From: JANXQG01 sp963804375
Lineage (GTDB): Bacteria > Planctomycetota > Planctomycetia > Pirellulales > Thermoguttaceae
Direction of reading: 5' to 3'
Assembly: GCA_963804375.1 (NCBI GenBank)
Contig: CAWDQE010000024.1
Span: 159,802 to 223,801, forward strand
DNA length: 64,000 nucleotides
In this document: piece after piece, positions 35,088 to 43,058 of the stretch
Layout of the letters: every line of letters starts with the position of its first letter
Position numbering within the stretch: the first letter of the stretch is position 1
Program-made: the position numbers and the translations under genes
The notes under the pieces: generated by a model
What the model saw: only the letters and a program-made list of their open reading frames with translations
What the model was told of the DNA's origin: nothing
Databases searched by the model: none

Positions 35088-35600
35088 ATGAGCAGCATCG
35101 AACCCCAACCCGCCGCATCGAAGCTTGATCGCCAACGATTCCAGTACAGCATTGCTGAACTGCTCGCCGTGACGACGATCGTTGCAGTCGGACTCTCGCT
35201 ACTCAAGTGGTTGGAGATCAAATTCGGGCTCGATATCATCGCGTTCGCGATCGTCGCCAGTCTCTATGTCGGATGTGCGACGTGGTTATTTATCGACGCT
35301 CGGAAGCGTGGCTATCCAGGTGTCATGGTCGTGCTACTTTTCACGCTTTTCTGTCCATTCGCAGTAATCGTCTGGATATTCATACGCCCGAAAGCCAAGG
35401 TCGTCATACGACCACCCGCCGAGTACGCAAATCCTGACGACGCCCTGGCCGCGGCCTTTCAGCTCGATATGGACGGCGACTGGGACGCCGCAATCGCCCT
35501 CTACAGCGAGGTTGCACGACGTTGGCCGGAACATGAGCGGTATGCACGGGAATGCATCGCAAAGATTCAGGAGAAGCGATCACGGATAGAACAGCCATGA
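35088..35600 (+). CDS. Membrane protein with FQFSLRSLL-type module and TPR-like tail
   Basis: 170 residues from ATG 35088, selected by alignment with the N-terminus at 35597 (MSS.EPQPAASK vs MSTTEPQSAASK). The module reads RFQYSIAELLAVTTIV. Three membrane segments lie between about 20 and 112. The tail AAFQLDMDGDWDAAIALYSE resembles one TPR helix pair. Its stop overlaps the next ATG (ATGA), showing translational coupling. A frame-consistent ATG also lies at 35067. Confidence 0.7.
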   Translation: MSSIEPQPAASKLDRQRFQYSIAELLAVTTIVAVGLSLLKWLEIKFGLDIIAFAIVASLYVGCATWLFIDARKRGYPGVMVVLLFTLFCPFAVIVWIFIRPKAKVVIRPPAEYANPDDALAAAFQLDMDGDWDAAIALYSEVARRWPEHERYARECIAKIQEKRSRIEQP

Positions 35601-36400
35601 GCACCACCGAACCCCAATCCGCCGCATCGAAGCCTGAACGCCGGCCGTTCCAGTTCAGCCTGCGGTCGCTCTTCGGCCTAACCTGTGGCACCGCAGCGTT
35701 CTTCTCCCTGGCACGCACGCTGGGCTACGTCGATGCCGTGGTGATCCTGGCCGCGATCGCAGTCGCCGTCGGCGTCATGGAATACCCGCGTCGAGTCCAT
35801 CCGCTTACAGGCATCCTGCTCACGCTTGTCGCCGGAATGCTCTTGTGGGCCAACTTGCGGCCAACCCGATGGGCGAGGGAATTCAATGTCGGGCCGCCTG
35901 AGGGGCTAGACGCTGTGGCCGATAGCATGTTTTGCCGCGGCTGGCCTCTTTCCCCGTGCTTGATCTGCATGCGTCACCACATGACGGTTGATCCCCGCGA
36001 TCCAACCATATACGTGGCTTTGATCGCAGACGGCATCGTTTTTGTCGTTACCCTCCTTTTTTGTTCGGGGTGTCTGCGAGTTGTGCATCCACTGGCGAGC
36101 CAGGCTGGCCATCAAGCCGCTGCCTGGCCCACCGGAGCCTCAGAGCAATCCGCCACCCGCTGGCTCGACCTCAGGGCCGCGGGTAGAATAGCTGGAGTTC
36201 TTCGTGAAAGCAGGGGGCTGCGGCGAGGGCCGGGGCTGGCGTTGTCCGACCTTACGTTGGTGTTGCCATGGCAGATCATGAAAAAGTTCTCTGGTTGTAC
36301 GTGGCGACGCTCATCGCTCCTGCAATCGTTCTGGCGGGTGCTATATGGGCTTCAGCGGTGCGGCACCAGTCGTTTCATTTCAGCAGGGAGGACCTCCTAA
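35597..36400 (+). CDS. Membrane protein with FQFSLRSLL-type module; probable read-through C-terminus
   Basis: 267 residues from the ATG that overlaps the stop of 35088. The module is RPFQFSLRSLFGLTCGTAAF, followed by helices at about 35-80 and 150-172. From about residue 185 the sequence is translation of the promoter repeat 36150-36200 and of the beginning of the 36268 gene in another frame, so the last 80 residues are probably not native. The original stop seems to have been lost where the promoter segment joined. Confidence 0.65.
   Translation: MSTTEPQSAASKPERRPFQFSLRSLFGLTCGTAAFFSLARTLGYVDAVVILAAIAVAVGVMEYPRRVHPLTGILLTLVAGMLLWANLRPTRWAREFNVGPPEGLDAVADSMFCRGWPLSPCLICMRHHMTVDPRDPTIYVALIADGIVFVVTLLFCSGCLRVVHPLASQAGHQAAAWPTGASEQSATRWLDLRAAGRIAGVLRESRGLRRGPGLALSDLTLVLPWQIMKKFSGCTWRRSSLLQSFWRVLYGLQRCGTSRFISAGRTS
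36150..36200 (+). repeat. Promoter-containing repeat, copy 2 of 2
   Basis: Matches 34546-34597. TAGAAT lies at 36184-36189, 78 bp before the ATG of the 36268 membrane-protein gene. It lies within the 3' part of the 35597 reading frame. Confidence 0.65.
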
Positions 36401-36651
36401 CCCTGGCAACGGTGCCTTCAAGCATCACCATCATGGCCAGCATGGTCGTCACCGTCCCAACTCCTGCCATTTCCTGGATCACTTTTGTGTACATCAGCGT
36501 CGGGATCATCTTATCCTTTGCGGTCGTGTACGTCGATGGAAGGACGCACAAAGTGTGGCGAGACTGCGAAGTGGCGTATTGTCTCTTGTACTTCGGTGCC
36601 CATTGGCTGTTGTATGCATTCGTGCTTCTCGTCGGTGTTCCGTCACTTTGA
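36268..36651 (+). CDS. Integral membrane protein, unknown
   Basis: 127 residues with three or four membrane segments (WLYVATLIAPAIVLAGAIWA, about 50-68, 70-88 and 103-124). It overlaps the previous reading frame by 133 bp, which is long for true overlapping genes, so the earlier frame is probably extended artificially. Unknown family. Confidence 0.62.
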   Translation: MADHEKVLWLYVATLIAPAIVLAGAIWASAVRHQSFHFSREDLLTLATVPSSITIMASMVVTVPTPAISWITFVYISVGIILSFAVVYVDGRTHKVWRDCEVAYCLLYFGAHWLLYAFVLLVGVPSL

Positions 36652-36693
36652 ACCAGGCAGCGTGCATACCATGCTTCCCAGGCCGCCGCCCGC

Positions 36694-36722
36694 TTGTGCA
36701 TCCCGCCCTCGCGATGGATAAT
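36694..36722 (+). promoter_or_regulatory. Promoter cassette, copy 2 of 3, before the phosphatase
   Basis: TTGTGC (36694-36699), 17 bp, GATAAT (36717-36722). The 40-bp segment 36687-36726 is almost identical to 31851-31890. Confidence 0.6.
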
Positions 36723-36790
36723 TGAAGTGGCTCGACGCTGGTGGCCTTGGTAGGGGCGGCGTCGGGCCGTGAACCGTTGGCCATCAGTCA

Positions 36791-37411
36791 ATGAAACGGC
36801 CCCGCCTCAATCTGCTGATCGTCATACTGCTCGCGTCCCTTGGGGTCTGGCTTTGGCTGTTGTGGCTGGAGAGATCGTACCGCGAGGTCCCCTACTCCCT
36901 GATCGAGGAGGGGCTCTATGTTGGCCGTTATGTACCAGAGCCGCCGCCGGGAACCAAGGCCGTTGTCAACGTCTGCGAATCAGAGGATTCGTACCCGGTC
37001 GCCGTCTGCCTGTGGCAGCCGATCCCGGACGCACCGCCCGCACCGAGTATCGAGTGGTTGCAGCGAGTGGTCGAGTTCATCAAGACCCAACGCCAAGCGG
37101 GCCTGACGGTCTATGTTCACTGCCACAACGGCGTCAGCCGTAGTGGCATGGTCACCACTGCTTACCTAATGCAGGAGCACAAATGGACCCGAGATGAGGC
37201 GTTAGCGTTCGTGCGTTCCAAGTGGCCCATTGTCCGGCCGAATCCTGCGTTCATGCCGCTCTTGACGGAATGGGAGCGAGCATTGAAAGAGCCAGCAAGA
37301 CAGAAGGCGGATAGCAGTCAGGACGGATCGCGGACAAGCAGCGGAGCCAACCCGCCGCACCCGCAGAGCCTGCCGCCTGGTGGTGCAGGCCGTGGGCCTG
37401 TGGTAAACTGA
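36791..37411 (+). CDS. Membrane-anchored dual-specificity protein phosphatase
   Basis: 206 residues. A signal anchor (residues 7-26) precedes a cysteine-phosphatase domain with VHCHNGVSRSG at 109-119: catalytic Cys111 and Arg117 of the HCx5R loop. The tail (about 170-206) is Pro/Ser/Gly-rich and reads into the next promoter region, so it may not be native. The domain would face the periplasm if the N-terminus is an anchor with N-in topology. A second, soluble phosphatase of this type is at 57383. Confidence 0.86.
   Translation: MKRPRLNLLIVILLASLGVWLWLLWLERSYREVPYSLIEEGLYVGRYVPEPPPGTKAVVNVCESEDSYPVAVCLWQPIPDAPPAPSIEWLQRVVEFIKTQRQAGLTVYVHCHNGVSRSGMVTTAYLMQEHKWTRDEALAFVRSKWPIVRPNPAFMPLLTEWERALKEPARQKADSSQDGSRTSSGANPPHPQSLPPGGAGRGPVVN
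37381..37409 (+). promoter_or_regulatory. Promoter-like sequence before 37476 gene
   Basis: TGGTGC (37381-37386), 17 bp, TAAACT (37404-37409). It lies inside the 3' end of the phosphatase frame. Confidence 0.35.
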
Positions 37412-37475
37412 GCGGCAGTACGAACCTTCGCGAACGGGAAGCGGCAGCGAACATCTTGCACGAATGAGCCATGTC

Positions 37476-37910
37476 ATGAATCCGTTCGAATCCCCCAGAG
37501 CGTCCGAGGTTGGAGCCCAAACGGTTTCCGCGAGAAGTCTTGTCGTTCTCGCCCTGGTGTCCCTACACATTAGTGCGATCTTATACCTCTTGGTGGGATG
37601 CATCGCGTTCATCGTGTTCAACAACGGCGATGCCGGTGACAATGAAGTGGGTGTGGGCGACCCGATCTTTGGCACAATATGTGCTTCGTTTTGCGTGGTT
37701 CTGGCAGCCGGCGTGGAGGTCGTCGCCTACGGAATCCACAAACGCAGATTCTGGGGATGGATTGCTGGTCTTGTTGTCTGCGGGATCTACACACCATCCT
37801 TGTTCTTTCCTCTTGGAATTTTAGGTTTGTGGGGGCTGCTCGCTCCCGGCTCACGCACTGAATTCGGCGTCGTGCGAAGCAATAGCGACCCAACTCCACC
37901 CTCCCAGTAG
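37476..37910 (+). CDS. Membrane protein with planctomycete NPFESP N-terminus
   Basis: 144 residues from the ATG giving MNPFESPRAS; Asn-Pro-(Tyr/Phe)-x-Ser-Pro starts are very common on planctomycete membrane proteins. Three to four helices follow (about 22-47, 64-86, 92-118). The tail is Ser/Pro-rich. Function unknown. A second, truncated gene of this N-terminal type is at 43940. Confidence 0.72.
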   Translation: MNPFESPRASEVGAQTVSARSLVVLALVSLHISAILYLLVGCIAFIVFNNGDAGDNEVGVGDPIFGTICASFCVVLAAGVEVVAYGIHKRRFWGWIAGLVVCGIYTPSLFFPLGILGLWGLLAPGSRTEFGVVRSNSDPTPPSQ

Positions 37911-37924
37911 AGCACGCCGCCCGC

Positions 37925-37953
37925 TTGCCCAGCCCGCTTCGGCGACGGATAAT
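37925..37953 (+). promoter_or_regulatory. Promoter cassette, copy 3 of 3, before NrdR-ribbon gene
   Basis: TTGCCC (37925-37930), 17 bp, GATAAT (37948-37953), in segment 37918-37957. The -10 box ends 19 bp before the ATG. Confidence 0.58.
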
Positions 37954-37972
37954 TAAAGAGCTTGGAGTCCTC

Positions 37973-38476
37973 ATGAAATGCCCTTCCTGCCATGAAGATA
38001 ACGACCGCGTGAGAGATTCGCGGGCCAGCCATGACGGATTTGCGATCCGTCGTCGCCGGGTCTGTTCGAGCTGCGGGTACCGCTATACGACCTACGAACG
38101 GATCGAGGGCACTACCGTGAAGATCGTTGAGAAGGACGGCACGCACACGCAAGGACCGCGGAAAAATCGACTGCTGCGGATGGATATTGGCTTCGCCGTT
38201 GTTGTCTTTGTCGCGTTGGCCATGGGGTTTTTGGTAGTGGTGGTTTCGATGATGCGAAGCATGAACGAGATACCTAACTTTCGGTCTGCCGTAGTTCTCG
38301 ATCGGGTCACCTGTGGCATCGAGTTCAGCTTTGATGTCACCGCCATCTCTCTGGCCGTTGCTTTCCCTACGGGAATACTTGCCATTGGGTTGATTGCGGC
38401 TGGCCTTGTGAAGGCTCATCGCGATCGGAAGCGGTCCGAGCCCGATAAGTCAAGCGATGTGTCAAAACCGCAGTAG
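37973..38476 (+). CDS. NrdR-type zinc ribbon fused to a two-helix membrane domain
   Basis: 167 residues from ATG 37973. Residues 1-47 match the zinc-ribbon domain of the ribonucleotide reductase repressor NrdR: CPSC at 3-6, DSRASHDGFAIRRRRVCSSC and RYTTYERIE. The start of the NrdR ATP-cone (TTVKIVEKDG) follows, but instead of the cone there are two membrane helices (about 67-89 and 119-142). It cannot be a normal NrdR; it may be a chimera that captured the ribbon. It has its own GATAAT promoter. Confidence 0.8.
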   Translation: MKCPSCHEDNDRVRDSRASHDGFAIRRRRVCSSCGYRYTTYERIEGTTVKIVEKDGTHTQGPRKNRLLRMDIGFAVVVFVALAMGFLVVVVSMMRSMNEIPNFRSAVVLDRVTCGIEFSFDVTAISLAVAFPTGILAIGLIAAGLVKAHRDRKRSEPDKSSDVSKPQ

Positions 38477-38535
38477 TAGTTAGTACCACCTGCCTGCCCG
38501 GCCCTCCCGCTGATTCCCCTCGAAAATGCCCAGGG

Positions 38536-38564
38536 CTGTGCAGGCGGGCGGAGTGGAGTAGAAT
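38536..38564 (+). promoter_or_regulatory. Promoter-like sequence before 38622 gene
   Basis: CTGTGC (38536-38541), 17 bp, TAGAAT (38559-38564). The downstream GGCTCGACGCTG also occurs after the GATAAT promoter at about 36729-36740. Confidence 0.5.
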
Positions 38565-38621
38565 TGGGGCGGCTCGACGCTGAGGGCCTTGAGACGGGCA
38601 ACGACAAGCAGGAGTACCGTT

Positions 38622-39101
38622 ATGAAGAAGATGAACATGAAGTACCTGGTCGTCCTCTGTCTGCTGCTGCTGTGCGGCTGCCACATCCCCAATTTCGATG
38701 ACCAGAACTTTGCCAAGGGGAAGCCCAACAACGAGGACTTGGTTGGCAAGTACGTTCCCACCGCCGAGACTCTCAAGTTGGTGAGAGAGGAAGGCAAGTA
38801 TCGCAAGGTGGAAACTTCTATCGAGCTTTTCAAAGATGGCTCGCTCAAGATGGTGAATATGCCTGACTGGTGGCTGAAAGCATTTGGCGAGTCAAAGGGC
38901 GGATTCGACTCTGGAGTCGGCACATGGGATGTCAGGGAACAGCAAGGAAGATGGGAATTGGGGCTCGACATCAAGGGCCTTGTGAGCACCTCGATTCCGA
39001 TCGCCGACGTGCCTATGCCTTACCTCCTGTGGTTTTATGTCGGCGATCCGGACCAGGGTAAGGTAATGATCTTTGAAAAGAAACCAGCAGACAAGCAATA
39101 A
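38622..39101 (+). CDS. Small lipoprotein, unknown
   Basis: 159 residues from ATG 38622 (AGGAG upstream). The signal sequence ends in a lipobox LLLCGC (Cys at about residue 19-20). The mature part has GKYVPTAETLKLVREEGKY and a beta-rich end (GRWELGLDIKGL). The GKY(x)P..T plus DGSL pattern recalls small planctomycete and proteobacterial lipoproteins with a lipocalin-like fold, but this is a guess. Confidence 0.7.
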   Translation: MKKMNMKYLVVLCLLLLCGCHIPNFDDQNFAKGKPNNEDLVGKYVPTAETLKLVREEGKYRKVETSIELFKDGSLKMVNMPDWWLKAFGESKGGFDSGVGTWDVREQQGRWELGLDIKGLVSTSIPIADVPMPYLLWFYVGDPDQGKVMIFEKKPADKQ

Positions 39102-39296
39102 CTCATTTCACGGCCCGAGCTCGTTTTGACCGCCATCGCCAACCCCGTTCGCATCCCTCTCGCCGCCCTCGCTCCGGCAACCGCTGGTGCCGGTGGGCGG
39201 GTTGCAGGGAGCCGTGGAAGAGGACGCAGGTTAGCGGTCGCGGGCTTGCGAGAGAAGTCAGTGAAAGCTGCCTTCAGCCGTTCGCGGACAGTCGAA

Positions 39297-40565
39297 TCAG
39301 CGGTTGATAATGCAGTTAGGCAACGCCTGCTGGAGTCTCTTTACGCCAGCATCGGTGATCTGCGGGTTGTGTTCGAGCCACAACCCTGAAAGTCGGGTCA
39401 GCCCTGCAAGGTGTGCCAGCCCCGCATCGGTAATCTTAGTTTTGTCGAGATACAACCTTTGGAGTTGGGTAAGCCCTGCAAGCTGTACCAGCCCTGCATC
39501 GGTCACTTGGGTGCAGCTCAAGCCCAAAACGCTGAGGTGGTTCAGGCCCTTGAGATGTTGTAGTCCAGCATCCGTAACGTGGGTATCGCCAATGTCTAAT
39601 TCATCGAGTTGTTTCAGCCCCTCGGCATGCTCTAACCCTGCATCTGTGACTTGGGAGTAGCTAAGGTCCAATTTCCGTAGTTGGCTGAGCCCCGTAAGAT
39701 GTTCCAGCCCTGCACCCGTGACTATAGTGCCGCAGACCCGCAACTCTTGAAGTTGGTTCAGCCCACCGAGACGTTGCAACCCAACATCGCTGATTTGCGT
39801 GTCGTCGAGGACCAGCACTTGAAGTTGAGTCAGCCCTGCAAGATGTTTCAGTCCTGCATCGGTGAGTCGGGGGCCGACCCGCAACTCTTGAAGCTGATTC
39901 AGCCCGCCGAGACATTGCCACCCAGCATCGCTGATTTGCGTGTCGTGGTCGAGGCCCAGCACTTGGAGGTGCGTCAGCCCTGCAAGATGTTTCAATCCTG
40001 CATCGGTGATTTGGGGGCCGCCAAGGTCCAGCTTGTGAAGTTGGGGCAGCCCTTTCAGGTGTTTCATTTGGGCATCGGTATCAGGACCATCAAGACCGGC
40101 GTCAACAACATTATTGAAGAAATCGCCTCCAAGGAGATTCCGCAACCAAGCCGGGCCTCTCGGCTCTGCTAAGGTCGGTGCCGAATCCTCTTCAAAATCG
40201 TAGCCCACCCACCCAGCCGAATCCTCGATCTCTTCCACCGCATCGTGTTGCTCCCTCGCCTTCTTCATCTCAACCGCCAGCCAACTACACGGAACAGCGA
40301 CAGCGACGGTCAGCACCAGCATCGACCGAATCGAGAACTGGAACCGCCACCGGAATAGCAGGGCAACGGCGAACCAGAGCAGCATCAAGACGAGGGCGAT
40401 GCCGACCACCGCCACCCCGATCAGCACGGTCCAGCCCTTCCGTTCATTGAACCAAAACCACCGATACCGCTCCGAGAGCCAGAGCAGCCCCTCCACGACC
40501 AGCAAGCCGAGGATCAGCCAGGAGGGCATAGGAGAGAAGCGGCGGTTGGGGGTGGGGTCGGTCAT
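39297..40565 (-). CDS. Membrane-anchored leucine-rich repeat protein
   Basis: 422 residues. Two helices (WLILGLLVVEGLLWLSERY, and about 45-70) are followed by the FQFSIRSML module with a third helix (to about 100). Then comes the conserved linker KKAREQHDAVEEIE and about ten 24-residue LRRs of the type VTDAGLxHLxGLxQLxxLxLxxT, capped by LQQALPNCIINR. This membrane-to-LRR layout is frequent in planctomycetes; the LRRs probably bind proteins outside the cytoplasm. A broken copy of its N-terminal module lies at 60782-60988. Confidence 0.88.
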   Translation of the reverse strand: MTDPTPNRRFSPMPSWLILGLLVVEGLLWLSERYRWFWFNERKGWTVLIGVAVVGIALVLMLLWFAVALLFRWRFQFSIRSMLVLTVAVAVPCSWLAVEMKKAREQHDAVEEIEDSAGWVGYDFEEDSAPTLAEPRGPAWLRNLLGGDFFNNVVDAGLDGPDTDAQMKHLKGLPQLHKLDLGGPQITDAGLKHLAGLTHLQVLGLDHDTQISDAGWQCLGGLNQLQELRVGPRLTDAGLKHLAGLTQLQVLVLDDTQISDVGLQRLGGLNQLQELRVCGTIVTGAGLEHLTGLSQLRKLDLSYSQVTDAGLEHAEGLKQLDELDIGDTHVTDAGLQHLKGLNHLSVLGLSCTQVTDAGLVQLAGLTQLQRLYLDKTKITDAGLAHLAGLTRLSGLWLEHNPQITDAGVKRLQQALPNCIINR

Positions 40566-40708
40566 GTCAATGGATTACTTAGCACTTTCAGCGGTCGCTC
40601 CGCAGTTCGCCCAACCAGTAGGCACGCAGCCCGATGGTCGTCCTGAAGGAAGTCACTACAGCGGTTGTGCCAGAATGGGAATTGGCAAGCGGGTTTCAAC
40701 ATACGCGG

Positions 40709-42112
40709 TTAATGGCCAATGTGGCAGTTCGGTAACGACTTCTGAAGTGCTTTCACCCCATCTTCGGTCACTCCGGTTGCATAGAGGTGCAGTGATTGGA
40801 GTGAGGTCAGCCCTTTCAGGTTTGCCAACCCAGCGTCGGTGACCTGCGTTCCCAACAAATCCAGCCATTGGAGTTTCGTCAATCCTTTGATGTGTTCCAG
40901 CCCGGCATCGGTAACATGCGTACCCACCAAATTCAGCGATTTAAGTTCGGTCAATCCATTGAGATGCTCCAGCCCAATGTCGCTGACCTCGGTCCTCTCC
41001 AGGTCCAGCGATTGGAGTTTGGTCAATTCCTTCAGGTTTGCCAGCCCGGCGTCGGTAATCTGAGTCCCCGAGAGGTCCAGCGATTGGAGTTTGGTCAATT
41101 CCTTCAGGTTTGCCAGCCCGGCGTCGGTAATCTGAGTTCCCGAGAGGTCCAGCGACTGGAGTGTCGTCACCCTCTTGATTTGAAGCAGCCCAGGATCCGT
41201 CACCGTGGCGTGCGCTAGGGAAAGCGATTGGAGTTCGGAAAACCCTTTCAGGTTCGCCAGTCCAGCATCAGTGATCTTGGTTCCCGACAAGCCCAGCGAT
41301 CGGAGACCGGTCAGACCTTTGAGGTGAACCAACCCTACACCGGTGACGTTTGTGTACGACAGGCCGAGCGATTGGAGTCGGGTCAGGCATTTGAGGTGTT
41401 TCATCCCATCGTCGGTGACCATCCTTCCCCCTAAACGCAATAATTGGAGATTGGTCAGATCCTTGAGGTGGACCAGCCCAGCGTCGGTAACCTTCGTGCG
41501 GAAGAGGTTTAACTTTTGAAGTTGGAGCAATCCTCTGAGATGAGCCAGTCCAGCGTCACTGACCTTGGTGAAGCACAGGTCGAGCGATTGGAGTTCGATC
41601 AGCCCATTGAGATGCTGCAATCCAGCGTCGGTGACCTCGTTGTACGCCAAGTTTAGCGATTGGAGTTTGGTCAACCCTATAAGGTGCTCCAGCCCTGCGT
41701 CAGTGATTTCGGTTTTTTCCAGGTTCAACGATTGCAGTTGGGTCAATTCTTTGAGGCACTCCAGTCCCGCGTCATTGACCTTGGTTCCGTACAGGCTCAG
41801 CGATTGGAGTTTGGTCAATCCCTTGAGGTTTGCCAAACCATCGTCGGTGACATCGGTAAACGTCAGCTTCAGCGATTGGAGCTGTGTTACACTCTTAAGG
41901 TGTGCCAGCCCAGTATCCGTGATCCGGGTGCCGTGCAACACTAGCGAGACCACCGGCTTACCTGGACTCTTCTCGTCCCGAGTGACCTTGCCGCCCAGCT
42001 TCTCGAGCTCGGCAATAGCCTTCGCTTCTTCCGTCTTCGGTTCTGCCGCCCAACAGAGAACAGGGGCAAGCGACAAGGCCAGCGTCAGCAGCAGAAGAAT
42101 GGCACGGTTCAT
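40709..42112 (-). CDS. Secreted leucine-rich repeat protein
   Basis: 467 residues with a signal peptide (about 1-23, ending CWAAE). The linker KAIAELEKLGGKVTRDEKS leads into about 15 LRRs of 24 residues (consensus TDAGLAHLKxLTxLQSLxLxGT) and the cap LQKSLPNCHIGH. Two successive repeats are almost identical in DNA (41001-41144), so the array is still expanding. It lies 143 bp upstream of the other LRR gene on the same strand. Likely extracytoplasmic protein binding. Confidence 0.9.
   Translation of the reverse strand: MNRAILLLLTLALSLAPVLCWAAEPKTEEAKAIAELEKLGGKVTRDEKSPGKPVVSLVLHGTRITDTGLAHLKSVTQLQSLKLTFTDVTDDGLANLKGLTKLQSLSLYGTKVNDAGLECLKELTQLQSLNLEKTEITDAGLEHLIGLTKLQSLNLAYNEVTDAGLQHLNGLIELQSLDLCFTKVSDAGLAHLRGLLQLQKLNLFRTKVTDAGLVHLKDLTNLQLLRLGGRMVTDDGMKHLKCLTRLQSLGLSYTNVTGVGLVHLKGLTGLRSLGLSGTKITDAGLANLKGFSELQSLSLAHATVTDPGLLQIKRVTTLQSLDLSGTQITDAGLANLKELTKLQSLDLSGTQITDAGLANLKELTKLQSLDLERTEVSDIGLEHLNGLTELKSLNLVGTHVTDAGLEHIKGLTKLQWLDLLGTQVTDAGLANLKGLTSLQSLHLYATGVTEDGVKALQKSLPNCHIGH
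41001..41144 (-). repeat. Tandem duplication of one 72-bp LRR unit
   Basis: 41001-41072 and 41073-41144 differ at one base (GAGTCCCC vs GAGTTCCC). Other units of the array are far more diverged. Confidence 0.9.
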
Positions 42113-42383
42113 CGAGTTGCCTTTCTAACGTGGAATCGCAGAAGAACCCCCCCATGGCGGTCGCACTTCTGCTTCGACCAACGGGCTTCTACGATCATCT
42201 TCGCCTCGAACTTGGCCGCCGTCAACTGGCTATGCCGCTGGCGGGGCATTCCAGATGCCCTGTCGGCAGGCAAATTCACCGATGCCCTACGGCACGGCCG
42301 CCTCGTCTTCGTGCCCTCCCGCTATCCCCAGCGTGCCGCCCGCCGTCGATGCCACGGCCGATGGAAGACGGCGAGTGCGGTGG

Positions 42384-42412
42384 TTGCGGGGGCGAAATGC
42401 CGGGAGTAGCAT
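42384..42412 (+). promoter_or_regulatory. Promoter-like sequence before 42466 gene
   Basis: TTGCGG (42384-42389), 17 bp, TAGCAT (42407-42412). The 42113-42465 gap otherwise holds no recognisable gene. Confidence 0.5.
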
Positions 42413-42465
42413 GGAGGACGGTGTTGTTTTCGCGGATCGTCGGCAGACACAGTCTCTCATCGAAC

Positions 42466-42813
42466 ATGAAGGTGAAACTCAAGCGAACTGATACGAGAGG
42501 TGGCTGCGTCATCTGGTCGCTTACTTTGGGGCAGACATACGAAGTCATCGGGATTGAAGCGGACGACTACAGGATCATCGACGATACGGGCGATCCCGTG
42601 CTTTTTGATGCGGCATGCTTTGATGTAGTGGATGCGACCGAGCCGGCCTTCTGGGAATCTTCTTGGGCCGAAGGCGTCTGCTATGCCTACCCTCCAGAAT
42701 GGAATCGCCCTGGATTCTTCGAGGATTACCACGATCGCAACGAGGCCGTCTGTCACAAGTTCTGGCAAGATTTCGAGCGTTACTATGGCGCGGCGGCGGA
42801 GACGGAATCCTGA
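42466..42813 (+). CDS. Small soluble protein, unknown
   Basis: 115 residues from ATG 42466. The first half is a small beta-barrel-like unit (GGCVIWSLTLGQTYEVIGIE, DDYRIIDDTGDPVLF); the second half is rich in aromatic and acidic residues (EWNRPGFFEDYHDR). No family recognised. The open frame extends upstream of the promoter, so that upstream part is not native. It lies directly before a DNA polymerase fragment and an immunity-type gene. Confidence 0.65.
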   Translation: MKVKLKRTDTRGGCVIWSLTLGQTYEVIGIEADDYRIIDDTGDPVLFDAACFDVVDATEPAFWESSWAEGVCYAYPPEWNRPGFFEDYHDRNEAVCHKFWQDFERYYGAAAETES

Positions 42814-43015
42814 TCCGCCTGAACGCGACGTTGCCGGGCAACGTCCGCATGCTGCTGCCCGTCCATGATTCCGTGCTGTTTGAAACACGCGAGAGCTGCG
42901 TCGAAGAAGCCCTCCACGCCGTGATCGACGCCATGGAAAGCGTGCCAGAAGGATTCGGCGTGCCGCTGGAGGTCAAGCTGAAGGCGGGCAAGACTTGGGC
43001 AGATTGCAAGCCGGT
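42801..43015 (+). pseudogene. Fragment of a family A DNA polymerase C-terminus
   Basis: About 70 residues in one frame: VRMLLPVHDSVLFE carries the VHD motif C of the polymerase I palm, followed by a helix (VEEALHAVIDAME) and FGVPLEVKLKAGKTWADCK, the usual C-terminal end of polymerase A (new-synthesis acidic strand and tail). Nothing else of the enzyme is present. It overlaps the end of the 42466 gene by 13 bp and ends before the 43059 promoter. It is a remnant, perhaps of a phage or element polymerase. Confidence 0.75.
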
Positions 43016-43023
43016 CAGTTCGG

Positions 43024-43052
43024 TTGCGAGGGCAGGATGCCCCGGTTAACAT
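43024..43052 (+). promoter_or_regulatory. Promoter-like sequence before 43059 gene
   Basis: TTGCGA (43024-43029), 17 bp, TAACAT (43047-43052), 6 bp before the ATG, so translation could be leaderless from there or start at the second Met (43089). GGTTGCGACGGCAGGATGCC at about 51076 is a similar but decayed sequence. Confidence 0.45.
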
Positions 43053-43058
43053 GGAAGG

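Noticed and set aside
41001..41144. CRISPR-like direct repeats
   Set aside because: They are coding LRR units of 72 bp without spacers.
40839..42128. Long open frames opposite the LRR genes
   Set aside because: Mirror frames caused by the repetitive codon pattern; no family resemblance.
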